Source of the DNA: Apoderus coryli
Lineage: Eukaryota > Arthropoda > Insecta > Coleoptera > Attelabidae
Direction of reading: 5' to 3'
Length of the DNA stretch: 64,000 nt
Assembly (NCBI GenBank): GCA_911728435.2
Contig: OU452211.1
Location: forward strand, 10,522,428 to 10,586,427
Part shown: positions 22,650 through 33,375 of the stretch, piece after piece
Layout of the letters: each line of letters begins with the position of its first letter
Numbering within the stretch: position 1 is the first letter of the stretch
Translations under genes and position numbers: made by a program
The notes under the pieces: model-generated
Told to the model about the DNA's origin: nothing
The model's input: the letters and a program-made list of their open reading frames with translations, nothing else
Database searches by the model: none

Positions 22650-22688
22650 AACTTAAAGTCTTGTTGCTTTATGTAACAAGCAATTCTT

Positions 22689-22700
22689 ACCTTTAGATTT
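22689..22700 (+). repeat. Right target-site duplication of the ribozyme element
   Basis: Second copy of ACCTTTAGATTT; the transposase sequence continues directly after it. Confidence 0.9.
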
Positions 22701-22910
22701 TTTTGTGGAGTTTTTTGAAATCGAAAGTGTACAGCAATAATCCCACAACGCATCGAATAACTTGACCACAAAGTAGATGCTTTCATCTTCGTAGATAATT
22801 CGGCAAAATACACAATAACAACTTTTTCGTAGGTATGTTCATTATACAAGCGAAAATAATATTTTTTTTTCATATGAACATATATCGAAAAATACCTCGT
22901 TTCTCAGATA

Positions 22911-23157
22911 CAGGGTGTTCTTTGTAAATTCCTGACGATGGGTTTTTAGTAATTAATTAATTAATTTTTTATGTACAAAGTCTCAAATTTATTATTCTTT
23001 TTAGAAAAATTAAAAAAACCGCACAAAAAAAGTTGGAACAATATTTTTTCTGACCCCCCAGCCTAACCCACCCCTGACATTTTTCTACCATGGGATATCA
23101 TATTTTTGAATAATCCTACAAAGATACGCCAAAAAAAGTTAATTTCGGGACACCCTG
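22911..23157. mobile_element. 247-bp MITE with TA duplication
   Basis: Ends CAGGGTGTTC and GGGACACCCTG are inverted repeats differing at one position, flanked by TA at 22909-22910 and 23158-23159. There is no coding capacity. Its ends match the mariner-like termini at 6859, 15740 and elsewhere, so a DD41D-type transposase probably moved it (inference). Confidence 0.75.
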
Positions 23158-23344
23158 TATATAACCACCGAACGGGGGTGATTGAAGTAATCTTTTATGT
23201 ATCCTTCTGATTAAAACTTCATTGGAGGATTTCGTAGGGTAGACGACTCCAAATTAGAAACTTTCAACTATCCATTACTTGATTTGTATAGAAAATATGC
23301 TTGTCTTCGGCCAATAAAAAGCACTACATGATTATGTCTTCATC

Positions 23345-23640
23345 TCTTATCGTAAAGGAAAATGCACAGTGCCACATGTCGGCATTCATTCATTTGGGCA
23401 GATGCATTCTATTGTAGCAGCATCTTTGAAGTGGGCGAACCAAAATGAATATACAGGTCATTGTTTCCGACGTAATTCTGCTACTCTTGCTGCAGGGGCA
23501 GATGTGAATTTTACATCGTTAAAACGACTAGATATTTTTCGATATTGTTCTAAACAACAATAATTATTTAGGTCGCCCACAGTGGCGGAAGGTTACATAG
23601 AAGAAACTATTGAGAAAAAGAAAAAAATTTGGAAACTGCT
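23345..23640 (+). pseudogene. Tyrosine recombinase C-terminal fragment (Crypton-like)
   Basis: Reads CTVPHVGIHSFGQM... then YTGHCFRRNSATLAAGADVN, LKRLDI and, after a frameshift or deletion near 23545-23580, TVAEGYIEETIEKKKK. The HCFRR segment supplies the HxxR box and GYIE the nucleophilic tyrosine of a tyrosine recombinase, which joins DNA through a phosphotyrosine link. The HGGW-type box is damaged. Only the last third of the domain is present. It is a different lineage from the copies at 26 and 56 kb. Confidence 0.65.
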
Positions 23641-23734
23641 AATAGGAGAAAAGACAAGCGTGCTACGGATGTAGCAATGGAAGGGATTATGTCGTTTGCA
23701 GATACCAGTTTTCAAAATGCACAAAATTGTTCAT

Positions 23735-24420
23735 TTAAATTTAATTTTTCCAAATAACTTTGAAAAGGATGAAGTTGAAGAATTCTGCGAAGAACTGAGA
23801 CAGCTAATTCATAAAAACGTTAAGAAACATGAAATGAACCTCATACTAGGCGATTTCAACTCCAAGGTTGGAAAGGCCATACCAGACGAACTGGTAGGGC
23901 CTTATGGATTGGGAGATAGGAACGAACGAGGTGGGGGGCTATACCAGTTCTGCCAAGAGGAGCACATGACAATAACAAACACTTGGTTATACTGCCACCC
24001 AGGCGTATCTACAAGCGGAGAGTCCCAGCAGACTGTCCCGAACATATAATTAGAAACCAAATAGACTACATTGATCAACAAACGTTTTGGAACATCAGTA
24101 ATAAGAACATGTACATACCCTGGGCTGACGAATAGGCTGGAAGCATTTGAGAATCTTGAAAATCCCATGAACAGAACGCGAATTGCTGGGCACGATAAAA
24201 CGCAGGAAAACAGCGTACCTGGGACATGTGTTAAGCAACAAAAGGTACCATTTGCTCCAACTGTTAATAGAAAGAAAAATAGAGGGAAGAAGAGGTGTGG
24301 GCAGAAAGAGGATGTCGTGGCTCGGAAATATGAAACATTGGACAGGAATAGGAACCACAGGAGAATTATTTCACACCACCAGAGAAATATGGTCAGTAGT
24401 GATTGCAAACATCCATTAAT
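23735..24420 (+). pseudogene. RTE-type element with endonuclease joined to its C-terminus
   Basis: The first part (23755-24130) is the end of an APE-type endonuclease: EEFCEELRQLIHKNVKKHEM, NLILGDFNSKVGKA with the catalytic DFN, LVGPYGLGDRNERGG, ITNTW and INKRFGTSVIRTCTYPG. It is followed immediately by the far C-terminus: LEAFENLE..., LGTIKRRKTAYLGHVLSNKR (24186 on), LQLLIERKIEGRRGVGRKR and MSWLGNMKHWTGIGTTGELF. The whole RT domain between them is absent. Frameshifts occur near 24040 and 24170. An internal deletion of an originally complete element is the simplest reading. Confidence 0.8.
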
Positions 24421-24424
24421 GTAT

Positions 24425-25490
24425 AGCAGCGGAAGAAAGAGATTGATAAATTATTTTGGAATAGTCCGTAAAGGTTGCCAGAACGACTTTTAGGGACTAG
24501 ACCGAAATTTTACTAGTAAACTAGAACAATTCTTTAAAAAATTCAACTACCTAAATTAATTAAGCGACTAGACCAAACAAATAAAACGAACTTGAGAAAA
24601 AACAACCTCTGGAAACAATACTATTTTGAAATAAAAAACAGAGATCTGGAATTAGTTTGCATCTTTCAAACAACTGCAATTTAATTAAATCCCCATAAAA
24701 CAGTCAAATATTTGCCAGCAGCATGTAAAATAGAAGCGAAAAAATCCACCTAATGTAAAAACGCTCTTATTACACGAACATCCATGCCCTTCTCTCTCAC
24801 CCATGTTGAATGTGTGCAAAGGTTATTTAATTTCATCCCTTCTGTATATGTATATCAACGGGAAGATTCGGGTAATCCAAAAGTAGGTAATCCCGAGTGC
24901 TACGTTGTAAATAAAATAATGAAAAAAAAAGAATTCGCACTTTAAAATGCAAAAAATTCCATGTACCTACGCTCTATTTGACACGTTACCCAACACTTTT
25001 CCCTAAAACGGAAAATGCATAAAGTAATACTCGCTGCGAGGGTTGGATGTAATGAATAAAATGTATCACGCATACAAAATACTTTTTCGAAGTGAATTTG
25101 AGAGGAATTCGATATTTTAGTTGAAACCTAATCACATTCAAACTTTTCCGGATCAAAAAATTGTTCCTTTTATGTCATTTTGGAAGCTGAAACCCTTTAA
25201 GGCTTTCGGGAAATAAACTGATCCAATTCACAACGTGTCAACTATGGAAATCTCTTGGAAAGATATGGAAACCATTCCTCGTGACAAATTTAATGCAGGA
25301 CCTTATGAATGCAAAATTTTTAAAATGTGAAACAAGTTGAAGTGGAGATTTATAGACCAATCAGCTTTTTTTATACATTTTCGATGTGCAAATGTATGGA
25401 ATAAGAAATTACAACTTTTTTGTTGCAATGTCATGTCATACTCAAAGAGGAGCAGAAAATTAAACACTGGCCACAACAACATGATGAGTC
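24425..25490. other. No gene seen
   Basis: AT-rich; no recognised motif. Confidence 0.5.
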
Positions 25491-25494
25491 TGAC

Positions 25495-25795
25495 GTGAAT
25501 CTTCAAAAAGCTTTTGACAAAGTGTCTATCCGTCTTCTACTTCTGAAACTGGAACACTATGGTGTTAGTGACTGCCTTTTGCAGTGGATCGAGTGCTTTC
25601 TAACCAGGCGATCTTTTTATGTTAGGCCGAATGAAGCTATTTCAGCGCTGCGAAGTCTGGAAAGTGGAGTTCCGCAAAGATATGCCTTGGGGCCTCTGCT
25701 TTTTGTGGTGTATGTCTCTAATATGGCCAATGGGGATCAAGCGGAAAGTAGCTTTTTTGCTGATAATGCAAGTTTCAAAAAAGCTACATGATCGA
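25495..25795 (+). pseudogene. Short RT palm fragment
   Basis: VNLQKAFDKVSIRLLLLKLE, then CFLTRRSFYVR, LESGVPQRYALGPLLFVVYV and SSFFADNASF. FADN replaces the catalytic FADD and QR replaces QG in the primer-grip block, so catalysis is lost. It ends at 25790, where Crypton-type sequence begins within about 40 bases. Confidence 0.75.
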
Positions 25796-25829
25796 TATCA
25801 GAGAGAAATCGAGAACTCGGCAGACACCA

Positions 25830-26570
25830 GCTTATGACGCTTAGAGAACTTGAATGACACGTGCTATGAAAACACTCAAGTTGACATCTCTCAAGGAAAG
25901 AAGACAAAGGGGAGAATTGATAATGATTTACAAGATACTACAGTGTCGATATGGAATTTAACGGCGAAATTACGCCAAGAAAAGCATTATAATGAGTATC
26001 AAATCAAGTTTGATCCATTAAAGACATTGAGTTCCAAGTTGCTTGCGTGAAACGCAAGCAAGTTCAACAAATGCCAGAAAAAAGAAAAGTAAGTTCAGTT
26101 TTTTTGGAAATACCATGATTCCAAAGCAATTGTTGATAGTTGCGACAAAAGTACGCCATATGGTTTAGAGAGACAACTATTTTTCGTGCTCTCCGACGAT
26201 TTCGCTTGGCGAGGCGGTGAAGGAGCTCGTTCGCAAGTAAGCTACTTTATAAAAGAATCTAACTGCATGGAAGAATACAATCCAGTGTTTTCTAAAACGG
26301 CGCAGGGAGTAGATAAGACATCTGCCCAATACGCTTTTTTGAAAAATATTTACTAAAACGAATGGAAATGGAAACTGGTATAAAAACATTCCAGTTGGAA
26401 TAAACACCATTGGTCAATGACTGCCAAGCAGAGGAGGAAAACGGGTCTACAGATACAAAAAAACGGGCAACCGCAGTTTCAAAACTGCCGAAGCAAGGAA
26501 TGGGAGAGCCCCAGCTCATAAAAATAACTGGTCAGTCGAACACGAAATCAATAACTTCGTACATTCATGT
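25830..26570 (+). pseudogene. Crypton-type tyrosine recombinase remnant
   Basis: Matches the better copy at 55841-56928 block by block: TVSIWNLTAKLRQEKHYNEY (about 25940), FDPLKTLSSK, then FAWRGGEGARSQVSYFIKES (26200 on) with the first catalytic arginine, FSKTAQGVDKTS, and ELIKITGQSNTKSITSYIHV (26512-26571) carrying the tyrosine box. The histidine of TGHS is glutamine here. Multiple stops and frameshifts. At 26571 it is joined directly to an RT fragment. Confidence 0.75.
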
Positions 26571-27250
26571 TGAGGTGCGAAAGGGCGTGCCTCAGGGATC
26601 AATCTTGGGAGCACTTCTGTTTTCTATATACACATTTAATGGTAAACAGCTTTATTTTGCAGATTATGCTCAACTTATCTTTGACGCTGGGAGAATCTGA
26701 AAATGCTATAACACGTATAAACCGAGACTTGAATTCCTTCAAAAAATATGCAGAGGAGCATTGTTTATTATTAAATGGTGGAAAAACGGTTGCAATGTTA
26801 TTTGGTCGGATAAACCTGCATTTTTACATGGTCCCAACAAGGCTGAAAGAATCAGCCACACAATGACTAAAATTGGTTGGATGAATATGCAAACGCAACT
26901 GCATACATCCGTCAGGTATTTTTGCATCTTACTGACTAAGATGCATCCATATTTTTACAATCGAATTACGTTTCGTGCTGACATTCACAATATATTTTTT
27001 TGATCTTCAAATTCTTGAACCGTTTTATATTTATTTACTTTAGTTTTTTTTCTTTTGGTTTTATTTTATGTCATATAGGTACATACAACGTTTCTCCTCC
27101 ATTTATGTTGTCGTCCTCTGGTACTCTACAAAATTATTTTTTATAATATATAAAAATCGATGGAACACAATTTTGACATTACTGATAACATTAAAAAATC
27201 AAAAAACATTTAAAACCGCCAAAAGCAAAATTATTATTATCATTATCTAA
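26571..27250 (+). pseudogene. FADDTQ-type RT fragment with 3' end
   Basis: Begins VRKGVPQGSILGALLFSIYT immediately after the Crypton sequence, then LYFADYAQLIF (FADD changed to FADY), HCLLLNGGKTVAMLFG in a second frame, and after a deletion YFYNRITFRADIHNIFF at 26950-27003. A 3' untranslated part ends in an ATTATTATTATC tract near 27230-27247. 5' truncation at the GVPQGS block made the junction. Confidence 0.75.
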
Positions 27251-29439
27251 ATAGGACATTGTTACAATTATCACCAACAATATATATAATTAATTTAACT
27301 TTTTTTTGTCAGTTGGTTTAAACAAAAACACATATGAATAAAATATAATATAATAACAAAAGTAAAGAAAATTATGTACCTTAAAACGTCTTTGTTACTT
27401 TGAAAATATTATTTGTATTTATCCAACTGCATAATATTGTAAGTTCTTAAACAATATCAACGTACGTTTTCGTAATTCCTTAAATATACCGAATACAACA
27501 GAAATGTTTAAAAGGTCATATTCTTAGCATCTCAAAATGCGTGAAATCTTGGGCGAATGATTTAAGGAATAGCTCCTCTAAAACTGTTTTCAAAAGGAAA
27601 TTAATTTAATTTATTAAAATCTTAATTTTAAGATGTAATTTACTTAAAATTATTGTGTGTACCTATTGGGTATATGAAAATTTTCTATACGTTTTTTTCT
27701 TGTCTTATGTTATAAAATCTTTTAATTGTGTATTCTTGTCCACTTTGTCAGTTTTAGGTCTTATTTTATGTTAGATTATGTGTTTTTGTGATGTAATATT
27801 TTTCTATTTTATATAATTTTAATTGTATGGGTTAGCTGAACATATTCATGTGAATTGTAAAATTTTTGTAATATGTTGTACTGATTGTATTTTTTGTCTC
27901 TTTTTTATATATGCAATAAAAGAATTATTGCGTTATTAATAAAAATTATTTTTTTCTGTTGTTAACATACAAGTAACCCGAATCCGAAGAAGGAGGGCCA
28001 AAATTTTAAAATGCACTCTTGTTGTCGGAAATTTTTAGACACTAGTGTAATTACCTCCGGAAATTCCAAAGAAAATGTTTTAAGAGAAAGTCAACAATTT
28101 CAAGTTAATAATTGGACTCCAGCTGTTTTTTATTTTGTTTCCCAGAAAAGTACCTATCGTTGGTTCATTACCACAGAACACACCTCAACACGAGTCTTAT
28201 TTTTATTTATTTGATATTATTTCTGAAATACAATACTAACAAAGAGAAGCGTGTGTTTATGGCAGTTATATTCAAGAAATATTTCATTAGTGAAACCTCC
28301 TGCCTTCTTCAAGGTAATTGTCATATTATACATAAGCATGCAGTGTTCCCCTTTGTTTACAAAATTGAAGAAGCATTGTTTATTTATAGAAATTTGTTTT
28401 ATATTGGAACGGGAAAAATTTATGTTCAAATTTATTGTCGATTTAAAATCCTAATCGACAGTGGCGTATGAAATTACCATTAACAACCAAAAAGTTCATC
28501 AAACTATAATCGGCATTGTCTTAAATTGCAGTTTCTTTTAAAAATTGGTGTTATCCTCATCAACATCGGAGCACAACTTTATTTAATAATAAATTCGTAA
28601 CAAAAAATTGGGATAAAGACGGATATAACCATTTTGAAGTTCCCTGAGACGAGTAAGACCATTTCCAGGTGGAAGTCTGTCTGTCTGTGTGTGTCTATAT
28701 TGTAATAAAACGAACGGGCAATGGAATTTACTGTTGTCCGGCCCTGTGGTTATGTCTGAGTTGTATGGTTTATATTAGTTTGGGAATATTATTTGGGTAG
28801 ATTGTGTACAAATATTCTAAACTTGGTCATAAAATGTAAGGGAATGTTTTCTATTTATCTTATCGTCTATTGATATGGGTTTTACAACATCTGCAGGTAA
28901 TGCAAGTATTATCTTTGCCTGAAGGAATGGTGACGTATCTGGGAGAACAACCTTTTTATTTCCTAATCGAGAATATACAGTTGATGTTTATGGGTGAGTC
29001 CAAAGATAAAAGCATGTATTGAGAAGAGAACCAGATGTTGTGGTTACAGTGTGATCTAAACACTCAAAACCATCGATAGATCTTCATACAAATTAAATGT
29101 CGAACATTTTTGATTATATACTCCAGCTAATTGAAAAGCGTTACGGTTTCCCATATCAAAATAATATATATAACGGGCGAATAAAAAATTATGGGTTTTT
29201 GTCCAGTCGCAATCAGGCATGTTTATTAAAGTCGACATACAAATAAAAATGTATCTTGTTTTGTAATGTTCTCACCCTGTAAATGTATAAGGGTAACTAT
29301 ATCGTAAATGGCCCTTTTTTCTGGTCGGCTATTTTCCATCTAGGTACCTACTTCTCTGTATGTTAAGTGTTTAAGAAAGACATCATGTGTCTTTTTCGAG
29401 TCAGAATGGGTCTAGTCTTGAACGAGTAAAGAAGTGTTT
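27251..29439. other. No recognised gene
   Basis: About 2.2 kb of AT-rich sequence with a short (TG)n tract near 28678-28700. Overlapping short frames on both strands at 28000-28470 show no known family. A weak CACCCTGTA terminus lies near 29274. Confidence 0.45.
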
Positions 29440-30050
29440 TCTAAATTGTATAAAGTTTTGATATTTTTTAATTGAAGGCCTTTTTGTTTAATTAGTTTTT
29501 ATTATATAAAGTTTAAAGTTATTTCTTTTAGTAGTAGAAAGTAAATTCCGTTTTTACTAGTATATTAAAGTCTCGTATAGGAATTAATATAATTATTCGA
29601 ATTATATTAATTTTCCTATTTTTAAGTAGTACAAGTAATAACTACGATTTTCTTCTAAATTCTCTTTCTTTTATTTATACATATTTATTTCTTTATTGTT
29701 ATTAAATTTCTTTAATTAGTTTTAATTATTAAATTAGTTGTCAACCAATTAAATATTTCTTTTTAATTAAAGTCGGTGACCGATAGTGATACAATACTAT
29801 AATGGTAAGTAAATTTTGCATTACTTCAATACAGATTAATAAAGCTTATTTTAGTTGTTTGTTCATATAATAATTTGATTCTGTTATTATTCAAGTTGAT
29901 ATTCTTTGTTTGTTCTTCTTTATTAGAAACCGCTCGTAAAACATTGAATAGAACCCGTAACAAATTGAATAGCATATTGGGGTTCATTCGGATGGAGCTA
30001 TAATATTAGTATTCTTCTGAATGTTTATAACACCCGCTAATTACAATACG
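29440..30050 (+). repeat. Dispersed 0.6-kb repeat, copy 1
   Basis: Matches 61233-61860 in the same orientation with small insertions and deletions. Shared landmarks are a GGCCTTTTTGTTTAAT box, AATGGTAAGTAA, AATACAGATTAATAAAGCTT, AATAGCATATTGGGGTTCAT and AACACCCGCTAATT. It contains ATGGTAAGT followed by TTTTAG, which could be a small intron, and before it GGTGACCGATAGTGATAC, which faintly resembles a primer-binding site for tRNA-Trp. An LTR plus leader of a gypsy-like element is possible but unproven. Confidence 0.6.
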
Positions 30051-31595
30051 GTTACAATATTCCACGATAGCCCCGAGACGCTTTAACCAATTGAGCTAAA
30101 TTTTCGTATATGAGTTTGGGGGAGTCCTAGGATGAACAGATTAGTTCTTGGTTGAAATGGCTTAAGCCATGTGATAGGGTGGACACAACCAACCGCTAAA
30201 TTTTCATATATCAGTAGGGGTCGAGTGATACATTATTTTAAAGCATTTACTGCTTTACAGCGAAATATCACTTTTGATATTTGCCCCCATAATTCTCGAG
30301 AAAATAGCGTTTAAATGTCAGTGAGCTAGTTGGAACGTATATATATATAACAAATAAAATACACTATTTATTTCTATGTATGTAATTAGAGAAAAAGGGT
30401 AGAACATAAGAATGCAATATTAATTTTCAATTTATTCATCAGCAACCCTAATATACTTCTCAGATCTCCCGAGCGATTATGTCCTTATTTTCAAACTGAG
30501 TACGTCTAATACCAATGTTCTAAAACAGAGTCCTATATATTTTGCATGCAGTTGTTTCAATGCCATTTCTATTCCTGACTGCGACTTATTTAATGATTCA
30601 CTTGCCAGTTTGATGAGGCATTATCCATTATACCTTTTCACATTTTTGTTTGTTTCATTGATTTAAGAATTGCTGTTTATAATAGTCAGTGTAGTTTAGT
30701 TTCGGCTGATTCTTGGGTTTTTTATTGTTATTTTGTCTATTGTAATTTTATCGATTTCCTGTAAGCGGGTCTACTTGACATTTATTTCCGATTGAGTTGC
30801 TTGATCGACGACAGTTTAAAGATTAATGATAAGACAGAACTTGGAATTTATATTAATGATGAATCATAGCGTAATTAAAATCCCCACCTCGTAACACCGA
30901 AAATATTCATTTTTGTTGGATTCAGAAGATGCCTACTCGTGCTAAACAAAAACAGTATTTTCCAGACTTGTACGTAAATTACAATTTCCTGTAGTAGTTC
31001 TGAGACACACCAACGTTAAAACGTTAAATTATTTTCAAAAAACTTCTGAGAAACAACCTAAAAACAATTCCCATCGCTAATTTCACAGTCGACAAACGAG
31101 GCAGTAAAAACTCCTTTTCTCTCGTAGATATACATAGTCGTACTTCAAACTAGTTGCCTTGTGTGCCAATAATAGATCTTCTTAAAAGCAATTACGGCTC
31201 ATTGAGAAAATCGGTAAATCTTGTGGTTGTTTGCTAGGACCTCTCGCGCGTCTATAAATTACGAGCTCGACGAGAGAGGTGTGTGATTGCGAGTGCTGAA
31301 TTTCTATATGGTTTTAGCAGCGGCGGAACAATAAAGCATTGGAGGCCATTAATAATCTATTTATTCGCAACTAAATTTCAACGCCATATAATATAAAAAT
31401 TTACTGATATTCTTACCCGAATATTAAACTAAACTTGACTTCTATTTGAATTAAAAAAAAAAACAAAAAATTCTCCAAATTAGGCATTATGAACTAATTA
31501 TTGTTACGAGTAAAATTTGTCATGACTTGTTTGCTAGTAGTTTTATTATTATTAATTCCTTACGATCTTTTCATTAGAACACATAAGATCATTAA
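30051..31595. other. No recognised gene; small repeats
   Basis: A GCTAAATTTTC-TATAT segment occurs twice, near 30104 and 30196. At 31239-31280, ten-base arms (ACCTCTCGCG and CGAGAGAGGT) surround TCTATAAATTACGAG, a possible TATA box, but no gene follows that I can recognise. Confidence 0.4.
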
Positions 31596-31596
31596 T

Positions 31597-33040
31597 ATAA
31601 TAATAATAATGACTTTATTCAATGAATTAATAACACAAATATAGCAAAAATATACCACAAAAAACAATTCATTGAAATGGCGAGATTCGCTCTATGAGCG
31701 CTATTCTACCTAAGCATACAAAACATTCTCATACACAGCCATACAACAAAATAAGCCTCTTACAATTACACATACAATGTACATAAATATATACCAATTT
31801 TCAATTTACCTATTACCTAAATTACTATCTACGTACATAACAATTATTTAAATGAATCAATAATTAAGCCACATGAATCCAAATCAGGAGCAATACAGAT
31901 CGTCATCCTTTTAGCCCTCAGTTAATCTGACTATAGTACAACCTGAGTCTTTTTTTAAAATTCAATAAAGAAATATTTTTCAGGTACTCGGGCAGTGCAT
32001 TATAATATTTGCAAGCTGCATAAACGAAACTACGTTTATACATATTTGAAACATGTCTTGGGATACCAAGCATTGGTCCCTGCCTTGTATTTCTCGCAGT
32101 AACGTTTGCAAATTTCTTAAATTTGTTGAATAGATAAATAGGTTTCCCAGTGGTTAGAATTTTATATGTCATCCCCATATGAATCTCCCTGATCTTTTCA
32201 AGCTTGAACCGACCAGACTCTGAAATTTTATGGCTAATATGGTCGAATTTTCGAATGCAATAGGCAAAATGAAAACATGAATTATGGATCCTCTGCAAAC
32301 GATCTGAATCAAACTTAAGCAAGGCCGGACCATACACAGTGTCACAATATGAGACCTTAGAGACAATCAACGCTTCACAAATGCGAAATTTAGTTTTAGT
32401 ATTAATAGTATGACGGTGAGGAAAAAGATATTTTAAAATCGGATAAGATGACTTGTAAATCGCAGACCCTCATCAATCCAAAGACCAAGGTTCCTCGCTT
32501 CACTCTGTCTAGAAATTACTTCCCCGCCAAGGCGAAATTCGAATCTGCTACCCACAGCCCCTCTCTTTACCCTTGGACCGAACAACATACCGATGAACTT
32601 ACTGGCATTCAGCTTCAAATTGTGTGCCGTTGAAAATTGTACAAGACGCTCCCGGTCGGCGTTCAATAAATCCTGAGTCACATTACTCTCATCTGCCTCA
32701 AAAGAGATATAGGCCTGTGTATCGTCGGCATAATGCTCCAGGTGGCAATTCTCGATGACTGTATAAAAGTCCAAAATATATATCGAAAAGAGCAAACGTC
32801 CAAGAACCGAACCTTGCGAGACGCCCATTTTTATAGCCGACTAGCCGGAATATACATTTTTATAAACTACCTGCTGCCGGCGGTCGGACAAATAGCTTCC
32901 AATCATATTAACAGCTCTGTTCGAAAAATTATAATAATAAAGCTTACTACATAGAATATTCGGGTCCATACAGTCGAAGGCCTTCGAGTAATCAACAAGC
33001 ACCAATGCAGTGACTTTTCCATTCCATATAGCTCCAGTTA
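31597..33040 (-). pseudogene. 5'-truncated FADDTQ-type RT element
   Basis: The minus strand gives LVLVDYSKAFDCMDPNILCS (about 32945-33005), YLSDRRQQVVYKN, a stop, then MGVSQGSVLGRLLFSIYI (32828 down), HYADDTQAYISFE with the catalytic DD, LKLNASK and ARNLGLWID. After a frameshift near 32430 the thumb region continues (VSKVSYCDTVYGP, SCFHFAYCIRKFDHISH) and ends at 31918. About 300 bp of 3' sequence finishes in an (ATT)n tail at 31604-31612. Two breaks only, so moderately young; the front of the ORF is absent. Confidence 0.85.
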
Positions 33041-33375
33041 GTTGATACTTTAGTTAAAAGTATTGTTCAATACTATGCACTATTTAGATTTGCTATTTTA
33101 GCGCATTACTCATTGATAAAAAGATTAATTCCTTTAGCGGCATCTTGTAAATTAAGACTGATTATAAAATTGTAACATTGAATATACGAGTAGTTAACCT
33201 GATCTGTATTGTTGTTAAATCAGCTGGTTTTTTAGATTGACAGAAGAGGCTTACACCATTTTACCCTTACATTATCGGGTAAGACCCGATATTTCAGAAT
33301 TAAAATACTAAAATAAGCAAATAATGCAAAATACAAAGCACCGAAAGACAAAATCCAAATCAAACACCTCATATA

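Larger units (their letters stand above)
22028..22688 (-). mobile_element. Retrozyme-like hammerhead ribozyme element
   Basis: A 661-bp insertion between identical 12-bp duplications of ACCTTTAGATTT. Read on the minus strand it is one complete 336-bp monomer (22483 to 22148) followed by the first 120 bp of another (22147 to 22028, identical to 22483-22364). Upstream of this lies an inverted partial copy (about 22481-22688 on the plus strand). Each long segment carries a type I hammerhead ribozyme. It encodes no protein. Short tandem monomers with a type I hammerhead and a target duplication are the hallmarks of animal retrozymes, which are thought to spread through circular RNA using another element's RT (family knowledge). 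A Penelope-like element's terminal repeats are the main alternative. Confidence 0.8.
22183..22688. repeat. Perfect 201-bp inverted repeat
   Basis: Bases 22183-22383 are the exact reverse complement of 22488-22688, separated by a 104-base spacer. A 14-base palindrome (CAACACTAGTGTTG, 22475-22488) marks the inner edge of the right arm. The identity shows recent origin or gene conversion. Inverted joining of a partial copy to a tandem copy resembles twin-primed reverse transcription. Confidence 0.9.
21107..22905 (+). pseudogene. DD41D mariner-like transposase split by a ribozyme element
   Basis: Transposase blocks in order: ERYTKEERVFIIKTFFENGK (21208 on), VEKFEDTGSAHD, NKIIFTDEAHFQLNGYINKK (21639-21700) with the first catalytic aspartate, VPVWCHFWSRGIIGPYFFEN, and DLDVENMWFQQDAVTQQ (21900-21950) with the second. 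The TPLDFF block holding the third aspartate is cut by the 661-bp insertion 22028-22688 and resumes at 22689. Its codon lies within the 12-bp duplication and so occurs twice (22023-22025 and 22696-22698). Stops and frameshifts elsewhere show it was already dead or decayed independently. Confidence 0.85.

Noticed and set aside
23902..24408. 168-codon minus-strand frame
   Set aside because: Antisense of the RTE endonuclease and C-terminal sequence; hydrophobic composition is a by-product.
28270..28325. Hammerhead-like motif near GAAACCTCCTGCCTTCTTCAAG
   Set aside because: The core bases are in the wrong order relative to the potential stem.
30041..30125. tRNA or SINE head on the minus strand (box A-like TAGCTCAATTGG)
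   Set aside because: No box B or cloverleaf could be drawn downstream.
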